Below, in pieces: positions 1 through 8,756 of a stretch of 48,344 bases of DNA. This DNA comes from Fictibacillus gelatini DSM 15865 (lineage in GTDB: Bacteria; Bacillota; Bacilli; Bacillales; Fictibacillaceae). The position numbers and the translations under genes were made by a program. The notes under the pieces are model-generated. The model was not told the origin of the DNA. It saw only the letters and a program-made list of their open reading frames with translations, and made no database searches. How positions within the stretch are numbered: position 1 is the stretch's first letter; each line of letters starts with the position of its first letter. Location of the stretch: assembly GCF_000430745.1 (NCBI RefSeq), contig NZ_AUMP01000031.1, positions 1 to 48,344 on the forward strand, in the 5' to 3' direction.

Positions 1-226
1 GCCCCTGCCGATCCCTGGGGATACTGAGTTCTTCTATTCGTCCGTACTTCGTGTCTAAGCCCCGTGGGTAATAGCCGTTACGCTGCAGCTTTTGATCCGG
101 GTTTTCTACTTTGATGAAATTCTTGATCTCCTCCTGAAGCAGGAATTCAATCTTCTCTTTCAAAAAATCCTTTACCATTTGATCCAATTGATTTTGTGAC
201 AGAATATCAGTTATACTAAAATTCAT
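1..226 (-). CDS. IS256-family transposase, N-terminal part (runs off the left edge)
   Basis: Translating the minus strand from the ATG at 226 gives an open frame of 75 codons that runs off the window. It begins MNFSITDILSQNQLDQMVKD and continues through NGYYPRGLDTKYGRIEELSI to PRDRQG. The RNGYYxR...T.yG..el.iPRDR pattern is the conserved N-terminal region of mutator-type (IS256) transposases, which use a DDE active site further downstream. None of the catalytic residues lie inside the window. A Shine-Dalgarno-like GGAGACCC precedes the ATG. The gene points away from the rest of the window and is followed on its upstream side by about 100 bp that look like the element's end. Whether the full transposase is intact cannot be judged here. 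Confidence 0.85.
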   Translation of the reverse strand, partial: MNFSITDILSQNQLDQMVKDFLKEKIEFLLQEEIKNFIKVENPDQKLQRNGYYPRGLDTKYGRIEELSIPRDRQG

Positions 227-329
227 AGTAGGGTCTCCTCTCGTTCTGGAATCTTCGACAATTCCGAGAGTACCCTACTTTTTTTATTTTGAGAAGGCCT
301 TCTTTGACTTACACAAGATATTTTACATC
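1..329 (-). mobile_element. IS256-like insertion sequence, one end inside the window
   Basis: The transposase fragment at 1-226 is followed by about 100 bp without a gene. Read on the minus strand from about 329, this starts GATGTAAAATATCTTGTG and runs through AAGGCC at about 295. From memory, IS256 itself has TTGTGTAA followed by AAGGCC near its end, so I place the tip near 329. An internal palindrome AGAAGGCCTTCT lies at 292-303. The boundary is inferred: the partner end and the 8-bp target duplication usual for this family lie outside the window. If the placement is right, the element interrupts the HNH gene and supplies its last codons. Confidence 0.5.
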
Positions 330-863
330 ATCATCATTTTTCAACTGATTACATCGTTTACATGCGCAAACACAATTCTTTGGTGTAGTTAATCCACCTT
401 TTGACTTTGGGGTTAAATGGTCAATTGTATCACCATATTTTCCGCAGTAAAAACAGGTATAGGAGCTTCTTTCGATGATCAAATGCCGAAATTCCTCTTT
501 GTTGTATAATTTATGAATCAACCCTTCGTGAACAATCCCTGCAGCTTCTTCAGTAACCAGTTGTGTAGCAATCTGTACAGGAACATAGTATTCAAAAAAT
601 CTTCCATTTTTCTTTTTTTCCTTCACTTTAATGTCACCGTACGATAATAGTGATATATCAAAGCTATAATTGCACGGTATTGCAGGAAGAATTTTTTCAT
701 GTTTTCTAGGTTCACAGACTTTACAATAAGATTTCCTTGCTCCGGAACTGCGCTTTCGCCCGGTTCTAGGTGGGAATTCAGAATAATATTTTATTTGTTC
801 GCAAATCTTGCATTTTTTATAGAGAGGACATGCATGTCTTAAATTCATAGTAAACACCTGCAT
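309..863 (-). CDS. HNH endonuclease with an extra N-terminal zinc-finger-like motif
   Basis: A 184-residue protein (or 179 if translation starts at the second ATG, MNLRHACPLYKKC). The C-terminal third is an HNH nuclease: C-x2-C (CFYC), the DH pair in DTIDHLTPKSKGG, an Asn in TTPKNCV, and C-x2-C (CKRC) for the structural zinc. The N-terminal part carries a second four-cysteine pair, CKIC and CKVC, about 27 residues apart, probably a DNA-binding zinc ribbon. It starts 11 bases after the recombinase stop, so the two form an operon. Its last residues (VKYLV) may be encoded by the end of the adjacent IS, so the native C-terminus could be lost, although all HNH ligands are present. The substrate is unknown; nicking near the recombinase site, homing or defence are possible. 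Confidence 0.8.
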   Translation of the reverse strand: MQVFTMNLRHACPLYKKCKICEQIKYYSEFPPRTGRKRSSGARKSYCKVCEPRKHEKILPAIPCNYSFDISLLSYGDIKVKEKKKNGRFFEYYVPVQIATQLVTEEAAGIVHEGLIHKLYNKEEFRHLIIERSSYTCFYCGKYGDTIDHLTPKSKGGLTTPKNCVCACKRCNQLKNDDDVKYLV

Positions 864-874
864 TTTATTCCTAA

Positions 875-1810
875 CTAACCTTTAATTTGATACAGTTTTT
901 CTTTGATTTGTTTCCTGCTTACCTGAGTATAACGAGCAGTTGTAGCAATAGCCGGTGTACCTTTTTTTGTGACATGACCAAGATAATATGCGATTTCTTC
1001 AATGGTCCAACCAGATTCCCGGGCACGGTGTGCAAAGTCGTGACGCAAATGATGGAACGTTACATCATGAATCAGATCCCATTCATCCTTAGTTGCTAGT
1101 GACTTTAGTTTTCTAAACCAGTGGTGAATTCCTGCCTCTGTTAACTGTTCACAGCGTTGTGATGTAAAGACATATGGGCTATCCTTTATTCGTTTTCCAT
1201 GCTCCAAGTAATTGGAAAGTGGTCGGCGTACCTGGTTCAATAAATCAATCTCCCTCCTCTTCCCTCCTTTGTATCCGACACGTAGCCACCCGATTTTCGG
1301 ACCGATGTAAGTATCTTTTACCATTAACCAAGACACGTCACTTATACGAAGCCCGGCCCAATATCCAAGTGCAAAAATTGCTTTTCCTCGGAGATCACCT
1401 TCCCGTTCCACAAGATTTCTCAATACATAACGCTGATCTTTACTCAATTCACGCGGAGCTAATAATGGCTGTGGTGGAATGTCAACGCCTCGAGTCGGAT
1501 TTTGCTGTAGTAATCCCTTCTCCTCAATTAACCAGCGTGCAAAACTGGATGCTGCAGATTTGATACGATTTCGATGGTTAATACTATATCCCTCGTCCTC
1601 TAAATAACTTAAATACATTTCCATAGCCGTTTTTGTAAATTGCTCCGGTTGGAATTTTCCTGCACTTCCGGGTTTAGCTGAAATCCATTCTGTCAATTGA
1701 TGAATAGAACGTATGTATGCATCAATCGTTTTCGCTGATTTTCCAGAAATATACGCTTTGTATTCTTCAATCAAAGGTTTGGATTGATGTAATGGAATGA
1801 CGTTAGACAT
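875..1810 (-). CDS. Tyrosine recombinase / integrase (XerC/D-like)
   Basis: The 311-residue protein has the two-domain layout of phage and transposon integrases. An N-terminal SAM-like core-binding domain covers about residues 10-105. The catalytic domain carries Arg155 in GLRISDV, a beta-hairpin Lys near 181 (YKGGKRREI), the HxxR box H253-R256 in HHLRH, His279 in YLGHV and the nucleophile Tyr294 in ARYTQV. All active-site positions are present, so it should be able to recombine DNA. I chose the ATG at 1810 because AGGAGGGAAGAGA lies directly upstream; an in-frame extension to 1855 has no such site. It is co-transcribed with the HNH gene. It may be cargo of the Tn7-like element or an older independent insertion. 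No att site could be identified. Confidence 0.9.
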   Translation of the reverse strand: MSNVIPLHQSKPLIEEYKAYISGKSAKTIDAYIRSIHQLTEWISAKPGSAGKFQPEQFTKTAMEMYLSYLEDEGYSINHRNRIKSAASSFARWLIEEKGLLQQNPTRGVDIPPQPLLAPRELSKDQRYVLRNLVEREGDLRGKAIFALGYWAGLRISDVSWLMVKDTYIGPKIGWLRVGYKGGKRREIDLLNQVRRPLSNYLEHGKRIKDSPYVFTSQRCEQLTEAGIHHWFRKLKSLATKDEWDLIHDVTFHHLRHDFAHRARESGWTIEEIAYYLGHVTKKGTPAIATTARYTQVSRKQIKEKLYQIKG

Positions 1811-1902
1811 TCTCTTCCCTCCTGAAAAATTTCTGTTACGAGTTTTATACCCCAATAGGTTTTACTCTTTCTTACTTCTATCTACACTTTCGTTAAGTGA
1901 AT

Positions 1903-1926
1903 GTTTCTTTAATATCTTAAAGAAAC
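1903..1926. repeat. Perfect 10-bp inverted repeat upstream of the recombinase
   Basis: GTTTCTTTAA, a 4-base loop, then TTAAAGAAAC. A second short dyad (CACTT-TCGT-TAAGTG) lies just to its left, at about 1885-1900. The site sits between the recombinase promoter region and the divergent exported-protein gene at 2011. It could be a recombinase binding or crossover site, an operator, or a weak hairpin; the sequence alone does not decide. Confidence 0.4.
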
Positions 1927-2010
1927 AAAAAAGGAAGGTATTTTTAATTTTAAATCGAATGTAAAATTTGTGACAAAAAATTTACATTATAAGGGGATGA
2001 AGGGATAGAA

Positions 2011-2436
2011 ATGAAAAAACTTATTTCAGTATGTCTTATGGTTGGGGTTTTGTTAATTCCAACATCAGCATTTGCTAAAGATGGTCCAATGATGGGGGCA
2101 GGAGAGTGGGATGCCAAATATGACAATCCATGGTTTTGGTTATACAAAGATTATCAGAAGAGTTTTGATAATTGTGTAAATACAACTTCGGGTGGCGGTG
2201 ATTTTGCGGTTCAAGTCTCAAATAATTCACTACCTGGGAATACATGGATTGTATGGATTTGGGAGCTTGATGGAACTGGTGTTGACGAACTTTATGAAAC
2301 GCGTTCACGTTTTGCTAATGACTTTCTTTCTTTTCCAATAAAACCAGATGGTGATAATGGTAAGGCTGAATTACAGGTTTGTGTTGGAGTTGCAGAATAT
2401 CAATCGGAATATGTACGTCTCCAGCTTTGGGACTAA
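2011..2436 (+). CDS. Small exported protein, unknown function
   Basis: A 141-residue protein with a classic Sec signal peptide: MKK, a hydrophobic stretch, then a signal-peptidase I site after AFA near residue 22. The mature part (about 118 residues) is rich in Gly, Asp, Trp and Tyr, has PWFWLYKDYQ near its start, and contains two cysteines (DNCVN and LQVCVG) that could form a disulfide. Its second half looks beta-rich. I do not recognise the family. The start follows AAGGGGATGAAGGG. It is a single gene ending in a strong terminator shared with the convergent gene at 2572-3192. Its place between the recombinase and the tns genes makes it likely cargo of the Tn7-like element. Confidence 0.7.
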   Translation: MKKLISVCLMVGVLLIPTSAFAKDGPMMGAGEWDAKYDNPWFWLYKDYQKSFDNCVNTTSGGGDFAVQVSNNSLPGNTWIVWIWELDGTGVDELYETRSRFANDFLSFPIKPDGDNGKAELQVCVGVAEYQSEYVRLQLWD

Positions 2437-2452
2437 GAGAAACAAATTTTAA

Positions 2453-2498
2453 GTAAAAACTGAGAATGAGAAAAAAATTGCTCACTCTCAGTTTTTAC
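2453..2498. terminator. Bidirectional intrinsic terminator
   Basis: An 18-bp stem with one mismatch (GTAAAAACTGAGAATGAG against CTCACTCTCAGTTTTTAC) and a 10-base loop, with A/T runs at both flanks. It lies between two convergent genes and probably serves both. Confidence 0.8.
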
Positions 2499-2571
2499 TT
2501 TGTTGATATCCATTATCTATACTACACTTAATATATATAAAACATTGATTACAATGAAAAAGCTTAACTGA

Positions 2572-3192
2572 TTAATTTAGTTCTTTATTGTCCCTGCTTC
2601 TAACAATTATTTTATAAGGCTCTCCATCGATTAATTGATCCAATTGCTCTGCTTTAATATAATCTTTTATCATAGCTTCGATTTTTTTTGCTTTCCGTTT
2701 TGCCATCAAATCTGAACTTTTAATATAGGTTTTAAAAATCAACTTTGTAGGAGCGGGATGAAAGTCAATCGCTATATCGTATGTCTGGTATTTAGTTTTG
2801 CCGATTACTTCATCTTTAATAGGATTTATTATCTTTATCATCCATCGTCTTACTTTTTCTTCATTTAGTTGATTTTTTATCTTTTTTTTCCTTACAACTT
2901 TCACCGTATAAGCATCATAACCATGTTCTTCTAAAACATTATCAACGAATTTTCGTACCTTATTGTCAACTGTTTTTTTCTCTGTACTAGGCACTGTAAT
3001 ATATATATACTTTTTTTGTGAAATAGGGTCAACGTGACAACCTTTGCATATTTTTTTTAGTCCCTTATGTAATTGCATATGCCAATTTAGATTCGTTTCA
3101 GATTTTGCTATAGCAATTTGAGGTATAAATATCATTCCTAGCATGAATAAAAGAATAGTTCCACTAAGCAGCCATTGTCTTGAGTTATTCAC
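2572..3192 (-). CDS. Exported hypothetical protein (DUF4030-like), with a CxxCH motif
   Basis: A 206-residue protein starting at a GTG (AAGGGGGACACTCTA upstream). Residues 1-30 form a signal peptide or N-terminal anchor ending IAIAKS. The mature protein is very lysine-rich, and its C-terminal half (YDIAIDFHPAP... to PYKIIVRSRDNKELN) resembles Bacillus proteins I recall as DUF4030; that match is from memory. A CKGCH motif sits at residues 49-53. In an exported protein this could bind c-type heme or be a redox pair, but one motif and no cytochrome fold is weak evidence. It is the gene closest to tniQ and probably cargo. Function unknown. Confidence 0.55.
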   Translation of the reverse strand: MNNSRQWLLSGTILLFMLGMIFIPQIAIAKSETNLNWHMQLHKGLKKICKGCHVDPISQKKYIYITVPSTEKKTVDNKVRKFVDNVLEEHGYDAYTVKVVRKKKIKNQLNEEKVRRWMIKIINPIKDEVIGKTKYQTYDIAIDFHPAPTKLIFKTYIKSSDLMAKRKAKKIEAMIKDYIKAEQLDQLIDGEPYKIIVRSRDNKELN

Positions 3193-3412
3193 TAGAGTGT
3201 CCCCCTTATGTAAAGCTTTTTGTATTATTTGGTTTAGTTTTTTCTTTTTTATTCGAGTTTATTCACCAAACCCTTGTTGGGGTAAAACCAGCAATTGAAC
3301 ACCTAAACGCAATCTGTCCAATTACTGGTATCTACTTTGCGAAAGATAGGACGTTAGCTACCTCTATCCCTAGTAGCCTCATTTTTCATACGAAGAATGC
3401 GGCTTTAGATCG
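3193..3412. other. Intergenic stretch, nothing recognised
   Basis: 220 bases, AT-rich, between the exported-protein start and the decayed end of tniQ. I see no terminal repeat like those at 8757-8906, no RNA gene and no convincing ORF. It should hold the promoter of the gene at 2572-3192. Confidence 0.5.
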
Positions 3413-5008
3413 TTAAAAGTAAATAACTTTTTTTGCATTGAAAAAAAAGCAATTGGGGGAGCAATCGCCTTTTGGATCAATGGAATAATACAGCATATGC
3501 AAAAATCTCCGCCATCTTGAATCATAAAAAGAAATTGTTATAATTTCGTTCAGTAACGAATGGACAAGCCAAATCCGTTTGTAAAAGGTTATCGATATGA
3601 AGAGTTTCTTTACTTGTCCACCAATGAAATTCAATCGGGTGAGATTGATTTTTGGGAATGATGATTAAGAAAAATGGCAAATGCTCTAAATTAAATGGAG
3701 CAGCATAAAACACCACCTTTTTTTCACATACAAATGTGATATTCTTAACCAATTTTTTAGATGATTAACCGTCAAATGGCTCATAACACGGTTTATTATC
3801 CATTTCAATGTAGCGATATTTTCGATTTGACAGGCTTTTCTAAGCCAAAAAAGAAGGTCGTTCAAGTAGTTATGATCTTGATTCGTAGCAAAATAGTACT
3901 CAGTCGAATTGAAAAATGGAACCTCTTTTCGTTTTAAGCCCAAGTCATAGACACTGTCTGCTCCTTCAATAAATTGCCTCCAATGTACAAATGAAAAAGC
4001 ATAGGGGCAATTTTTGAATGGTTTGTATGGACTATAGTTGAAATTTAATGTGGTCAATCGCCTAATACAACTGGAATGATTATCAAAAATCTTTTGAATA
4101 TGTGACACGATGGACCTTATGGTATCCCTCGATGATTGATATATTTCCTTTTTTAAATTGAATTCATAGTGTTCATCTTTTAGTTGTAAATTGCAAATTC
4201 GAGATGAAAATGTAACTTTTCGGTGAATCTCCGATCGATTGGTCTTATAGTTTGACGAAACAGCTTCTAATATAAATTCCATCACTCCATCATTTTTTTG
4301 CAAATCCGAGTCAGGATGAATATTTAGAAAAAACTTTTCATGAACATTATTTAAATTAAAAGTAATCCAATATTTTAAGGGATTAAATTGGTTTTGAATA
4401 CTCATTTGTTTCCAGGCAACTGGATAGCGTTGCCCATTTTTTAGTGAAAATAAAAGATGGCCACATTTACATCGAAAAGGCTCCTTTGTGTACCGATCCG
4501 TTAATTGATAAAACATTGTCCTTTTACATTTGGGACAACCTTCAACAAATGAAACATTATGAAATGGGCAACGATGAATCAGACTAAATTGATGAAAAAT
4601 ACTGTGGTACCCTATTTTAATGCACTTGGGACAAAGCTTTAATATTGTATGAAAGTAGAGTTGCTGATCGTCTTTCTGGAAAATGTTGGTGAGCATATTA
4701 ATGGTACGTCTATTAACCTCTTTGATGGATAAACCGAAGGCTTTCTTTAATAAAGATTCGTCTAATCCTTCTAAAGTAATTAAATTGCAAGCTTTTTGGC
4801 TTAAATTCGAAGCTTTTAGACTTTTACTATATGTTGTACCGAACAAATCAAATAAATCCTTAACCGTAGCTCGATTGGCATATTTAAACTTTTCAAATAT
4901 ACTCCAGGGGGATTCATAAGGAGATATCCATTCCTTTCGCCAAGTAAATGGTTGTGATTGCAACGGGGAGGCGTCGTTTATATATAGAAATCTTCTTTTT
5001 ATCGGCAT
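3413..5008 (-). pseudogene. tniQ: tniQ/tnsD-type target-selection protein, frameshifted near the C-terminus
   Basis: TniQ-family proteins pick the insertion site of Tn7-like elements. The main frame (3686-5008, 440 residues) starts at an ATG with GGGGGAGGGAAA upstream, 11 bases after the tnsC stop. It carries the TniQ zinc pattern: LCPKC, then LIHRCPFHN, then GCPKC and CKCGH. The frame then ends in RWCFMLLHLI after an A7 run at about 3716-3722. With one extra A it would continue as VVFYAAPFNLEHLPFF and on to PFVTERNYNNFF at about 3525, where a second shift leads into YDSRWRRFLHMLYY and a stop at 3413. Total length would be about 530, close to Tn7 TnsD (508). Either the gene is decaying or these are homopolymer reading errors. 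Confidence 0.75.
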
Positions 5009-5019
5009 TTTCCCTCCCC

Positions 5020-6019
5020 CTATATGATCTCCTGATGAATTTCTGCTTCTACGTAACCCGACTTCAATATGGCTTCTTCCCAGCAAGCCGTAGTTAACCA
5101 GTCCAAATTCTGTCCGTTAGCTCCAAATTTTCGAAGCGCATATTCTACCGTTAACGTTAAGTATTGCATCGGAATTTCCACAGGTTTTGTTAGCCCAGCT
5201 TTCCGTCGTAAATCATTAAATATCTTCATTAATTCTTCTGCGCAGTGTTCCAAACGGTATCCTTTATTAAAGGCTTCCGGGAAAAAATAACGGGCATACG
5301 ACCACTCACTTCCTATGGGGTATTCTGAATCGTGATCATATCCTGACAAACAAGGTTTTAAATCTTCAATGTTGCGAATACCGGTAAACTCGTATTCATG
5401 AACCATAAATCTTCCTATAATTTGCGCTTTTTTTGCCCGTATGAAAGCTGATCGTTGATAAAGTAATTCATTTTGGCCAACAAGAATTACGGTTAGATGA
5501 ATACCTACGCAATCTAATTCATTATAAATATCCATCAACCATCCATAATGTAACTCGTGTAACCGATGAGCCTCGTCTAAAAACAAAATGATCCGATGTT
5601 GCTGCGACTTTTCTCCTTGTTCAATTAAAAATCTAGTTAATCGATCCCGTTTAATATTGGCCTTTCCACTAAAGGCCAAATTGTGCCCGATATCCTTTAA
5701 TATATCTTCAAAAAATACGCCTTCATTCGCATTTTTATAGTGACGACAGATGATCTTATAAACAGGAAGGTTTTTTATATTCATCAGGTAAGATTTTCAT
5801 AATGTAATCAATAGCCTTGCTTTTTCCTAAACGAGGTCTGCCATAAACGATCGCACCGGGAGCTCGGTTATCAATCCATTGGCAAATCGATTCAAATAAT
5901 CGATCAATTTCATTTGTGGCAATAAGGTATCTCCCATTCTCAACTGGATGGCTTCCTTTAGGAACGTAAGGTCTTCCCAATTGTTCAGAAATACTTACCA
6001 TTTGTTCCAGTTTCAACAC
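5020..6019 (-). pseudogene. tnsC: tnsC-type AAA+ ATPase, one-base frameshift after Walker A
   Basis: TnsC is the ATP-dependent regulator that links TniQ-marked target DNA to the TnsAB transposase. The first part (GTG at 6019 or TTG at 6016, after AAGGAGGAGAA) has Walker A GRPRLGKSK and then stops at 5756. The second part (from 5784) has Walker B with FLDEAHRL and sensor-like LVGQNELL. The overlap shows the break: an A6 run (5771-5776, read on the minus strand) follows GATGAATAT, and removing one A joins DEYK to NLPVYKII. Restored length is about 331 residues. It lies 13-16 bases after tnsB and 11 before tniQ, so the operon order tnsA-B-C-tniQ is conserved. Confidence 0.85.
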
Positions 6020-6032
6020 TTCTCCTCCTTTC

Positions 6033-7999
6033 TTAATAAGAGATAGTTTTTGTCAATCGTCTTGAAGAAGGTTTATCTGTCAATTGTTCATGTTTCTGTC
6101 GTGTTTCTAATCCTTCTAATTCGTTCTGCTTTTTGCTTTTTTCAAGATTCTTCTGATCGTTTAGTTCCTTAGATGAATATTCTTCGAGATAGCGATTTAA
6201 TGTGGACAGTGTATTTCTGACATTCTTTTTTTTCCTTGATTCTGATTCTAAGTACCGTTGTAAAATTTCAACAGGGTCATCCTCATTTAAGACATGGATG
6301 ATTTTTCGATTACGCAGTTTATTGAGTAATCTTCTTGTTTTTAAATCATGTGGGGAAATCCCCCATTTTCCTGACGCAGTTAATGTTCCAAATTCACTTC
6401 CATCCGGTAAATAGGCATGTATGGATCTTAAATCTTCGGTATTAACCAATAAAGTTAGTTTCGTTCCGATTAAATCGTAGGAACGCGATAAAATTTCATT
6501 GTGATACACAACGCCTTCAAAATTAATATGCGGCCGTTTTCTGTGTTGCCTATTTCCCTTGATCACTCGTTCTACTTTCATCGAGAAAAATGCCACCTCA
6601 TTTCTTTGTTCCTCAGGGATTGTTCGAATAAGCATACCTCGTGAAACACGTTGTTGCAAAGCTTCTAACGGGGTTAAATTAATGATCCCTTCGTGTGGAG
6701 TTGCATTATAATTGGCAATAAGGACGTCCGTAATTTCCTCCAAATGTGAGGACAAAATTCTATATTTAATAGCCTTTTGCTCCGCGTCTTTTCGTAAAGG
6801 ATCTCTAGGATGACTGCCTGTTGTACTTGGCAATTGATGATAACTGTTATCTTCTAACGTTTTAAAAAATCTTTCAATAATGGCTCGACGCTCTGGCACA
6901 CGAACCGGCCCTGCATTCACGGCGCAACCAACGATTTGTGTTAAACGATCACGTACTATGTTTGATAAATTTGCTCTGGCATTGTCATAAAGGAACTCAT
7001 CCCATAAACCCCATTGTGCTTCTTTCAATGAATCTGAGGGAAAGCTTCCATTTGAAGAATACTTTAAACCTGGGATGGTTAACGATTTGCGTTTCCAGGG
7101 AACGACTGCATTTCGTATGCAACGTAGGACGTCGCTAGATGAGTATTCTTTGTTTAAACAAAGATGATGACCCAAAATCGCTCTTGTAGCAACATCAATA
7201 ATGACTAATAGCCAAATTCGGTTCATAACTTCGATAACCTCGTCCCCTTCAGGGGTTTTAAAAACGACAGCTATAGCTGTGTCAATGCGGTGACCGTCAA
7301 ATTGAACACGTTGATAAGGACGAATAAGCAAAGGGGAATTTTGATTTTCTTTTGTAAAAAAATCATGCTTTGATTGGGCTTCGTGATTTAGAAAGTGAAG
7401 TTTTTCTAGTTTTTTTGTATAGCGCTGAAGTGCCTTTTTAGCATTGGTTTCTGTATTAAAGGGATAGTCATTTAGTGTAAGGCCAATCTCACGACAAGCA
7501 TTTAGAAATTTTTTATGAAGAACTTTTTGGTTAATCTTAGAGGTCTTTTTGCGGTTTTTTAAATAGTAATTACGTATAGTCTCTTCTATGGAAGGATAAG
7601 TTTCAAGAAGTAACTCAAAAGCGCCAACTAAATTTGTTGATACGCCATGGGATAAATTTTTACGTTTATATTGTTTTATATGTTTATAAGGGATTAATGC
7701 TCTAAATCCCCATATTTCTCCATATTCGTCCGTTTGCAAACATCGTTTTGTATATTCACGAATATGTTTTCTACTAATACCAGTAAGGGCTGATACCAGT
7801 AAGGGCTGATACCAGTAAGGGCTGAAATTTCCTTTAACATTTTGTCGTTTTTAAGATATAGTTCAACCGCCTGTTTTCTTTTTAAAAAGACAGGTTTAAA
7901 TTCATCGTCAATCTGATCCAATAAAACATTTGGCCATAATGAAGTGTCTAAATGTTTTGGATTTATGTTATCGTTTTCAAAAAATCTATTTCTAGACAT
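6033..7999 (-). pseudogene. tnsB: tnsB-type DDE transposase, frameshifted by a 16-bp tandem triplication
   Basis: TnsB binds the transposon ends and joins the 3' ends to target DNA. The start is an ATG at 7999 that overlaps the tnsA stop (ATGTCTAG), with GGAGGTGTGGACG before it. The rve core is clear: Asp in VQFDGHR, Asp in FLYDNARA, and Glu in RAIIERFFKTLE. Reading breaks at 7778-7825, where TACCAGTAAGGGCTGA occurs three times. With one copy the frame reads SALTGISRKHIREYTK and gives a 644-residue protein, near Tn7 TnsB (702). With three copies it stops at 7694. The downstream frame is open from a TTG at 7739, so a form lacking the first ~85 residues is conceivable, but no good ribosome site is visible. 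Confidence 0.9.
7778..7825. repeat. 16-bp perfect tandem repeat, three copies, inside tnsB
   Basis: TACCAGTAAGGGCTGA at 7778-7793, 7794-7809 and 7810-7825, all identical. The unit is not a multiple of three. One or four copies keep tnsB in frame; two or three break it. The flanks suggest one copy is ancestral. Confidence 0.95.
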
Positions 8000-8630
8000 T
8001 CGTCCACACCTCCAAACTAGAACCAATCGGGGTAGTATCAACATTTGCTTGTATTTGTCCATGATATAGGAGCCAAAAGATTGCTTCTCTTATTCTAATA
8101 CGGTCGAGGGCCAAATAATGGTCTAATTCAGCGATTGTACATCTTTTTACTTTGGAGAGATATCTTTTTATGTTGTATAAGTCTGTTTCAACGGGATGAG
8201 GACGATTGCTTATGTAAGGTAAGATTGTTTTCATATTTGAAAGTAAAATATGGTTTTCTCGAATGTCTTTTTCTGTTTTAATAAGAAAGTCTTTTTGGTG
8301 ATGTTTACACCATAGTTGTTGGATAATCGAGGCAAGTTTAACGGATCGATTGCTAACAGAATATTGAACCTCAACAAACTGTTCCTCTCCGTTTTCCCAT
8401 TTAATCCACATATCGAACATCGCTTTTACTATTTTTCCGTTGTAAATTTGTTTTATTTCAAGTGGTCTTTCACAGAAAGCTTGTATTTTCGGGTTTGTTT
8501 CAATTAGAATCCAATAGTCATATTCTAAGTCACTAAAAAGACGAACATTTCTTTGAACTTTTGGGCTATACGCTTCCCAATAGTTGTTTCCAAACTTACT
8601 ACTTCGCTTAATTGGAATCGGTGAATACAT
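7992..8630 (-). CDS. tnsA: TnsA-like endonuclease of a Tn7-like transposon
   Basis: TnsA cuts the 5' ends of the element and so allows cut-and-paste rather than copy-in transposition. This 212-residue protein starts at an ATG after GAGGTGATAATTC. Its N-terminal half matches the TnsA endonuclease layout: SDLEYDYWILIETNP, then CERPLEI, then an Asp in AMFDMWIKW and FVEVQYSVSNRSVK on the next strand. The position expected to be Lys (E/Q-x-K) is Gln here (E-V-Q). The C-terminal half (about 120-212) looks like the small helical domain that contacts TnsC. It is the first gene of the operon, about 120 bases from the innermost terminal repeat, and overlaps tnsB by 8 bases. It is the only intact tns gene in the window. 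Confidence 0.8.
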   Translation of the reverse strand: MYSPIPIKRSSKFGNNYWEAYSPKVQRNVRLFSDLEYDYWILIETNPKIQAFCERPLEIKQIYNGKIVKAMFDMWIKWENGEEQFVEVQYSVSNRSVKLASIIQQLWCKHHQKDFLIKTEKDIRENHILLSNMKTILPYISNRPHPVETDLYNIKRYLSKVKRCTIAELDHYLALDRIRIREAIFWLLYHGQIQANVDTTPIGSSLEVWTNV

Positions 8631-8756
8631 GAATTATCACCTCGCGATCTAGCTTACAAACAATTTCTTAAATTCTACATGAATCTGCTAATTCCTTCTT
8701 TGATATTAAATTATTTTGTAGGATTCTGCCTTTTTATTACTGTTAGTAATGGAAAT

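Noticed and set aside
887-1563. Open frames on the plus strand opposite the recombinase
   Set aside because: They lack ribosome sites and lie antisense to a clearly conserved protein.
5756-5784. Programmed frameshifting in tnsC at the A6 run
   Set aside because: The needed shift is +1 (equal to -2), whereas the A-AAA-AAC slip usually gives -1. Six A bases are also short for transcriptional slippage. A mutation or a reading error is simpler.
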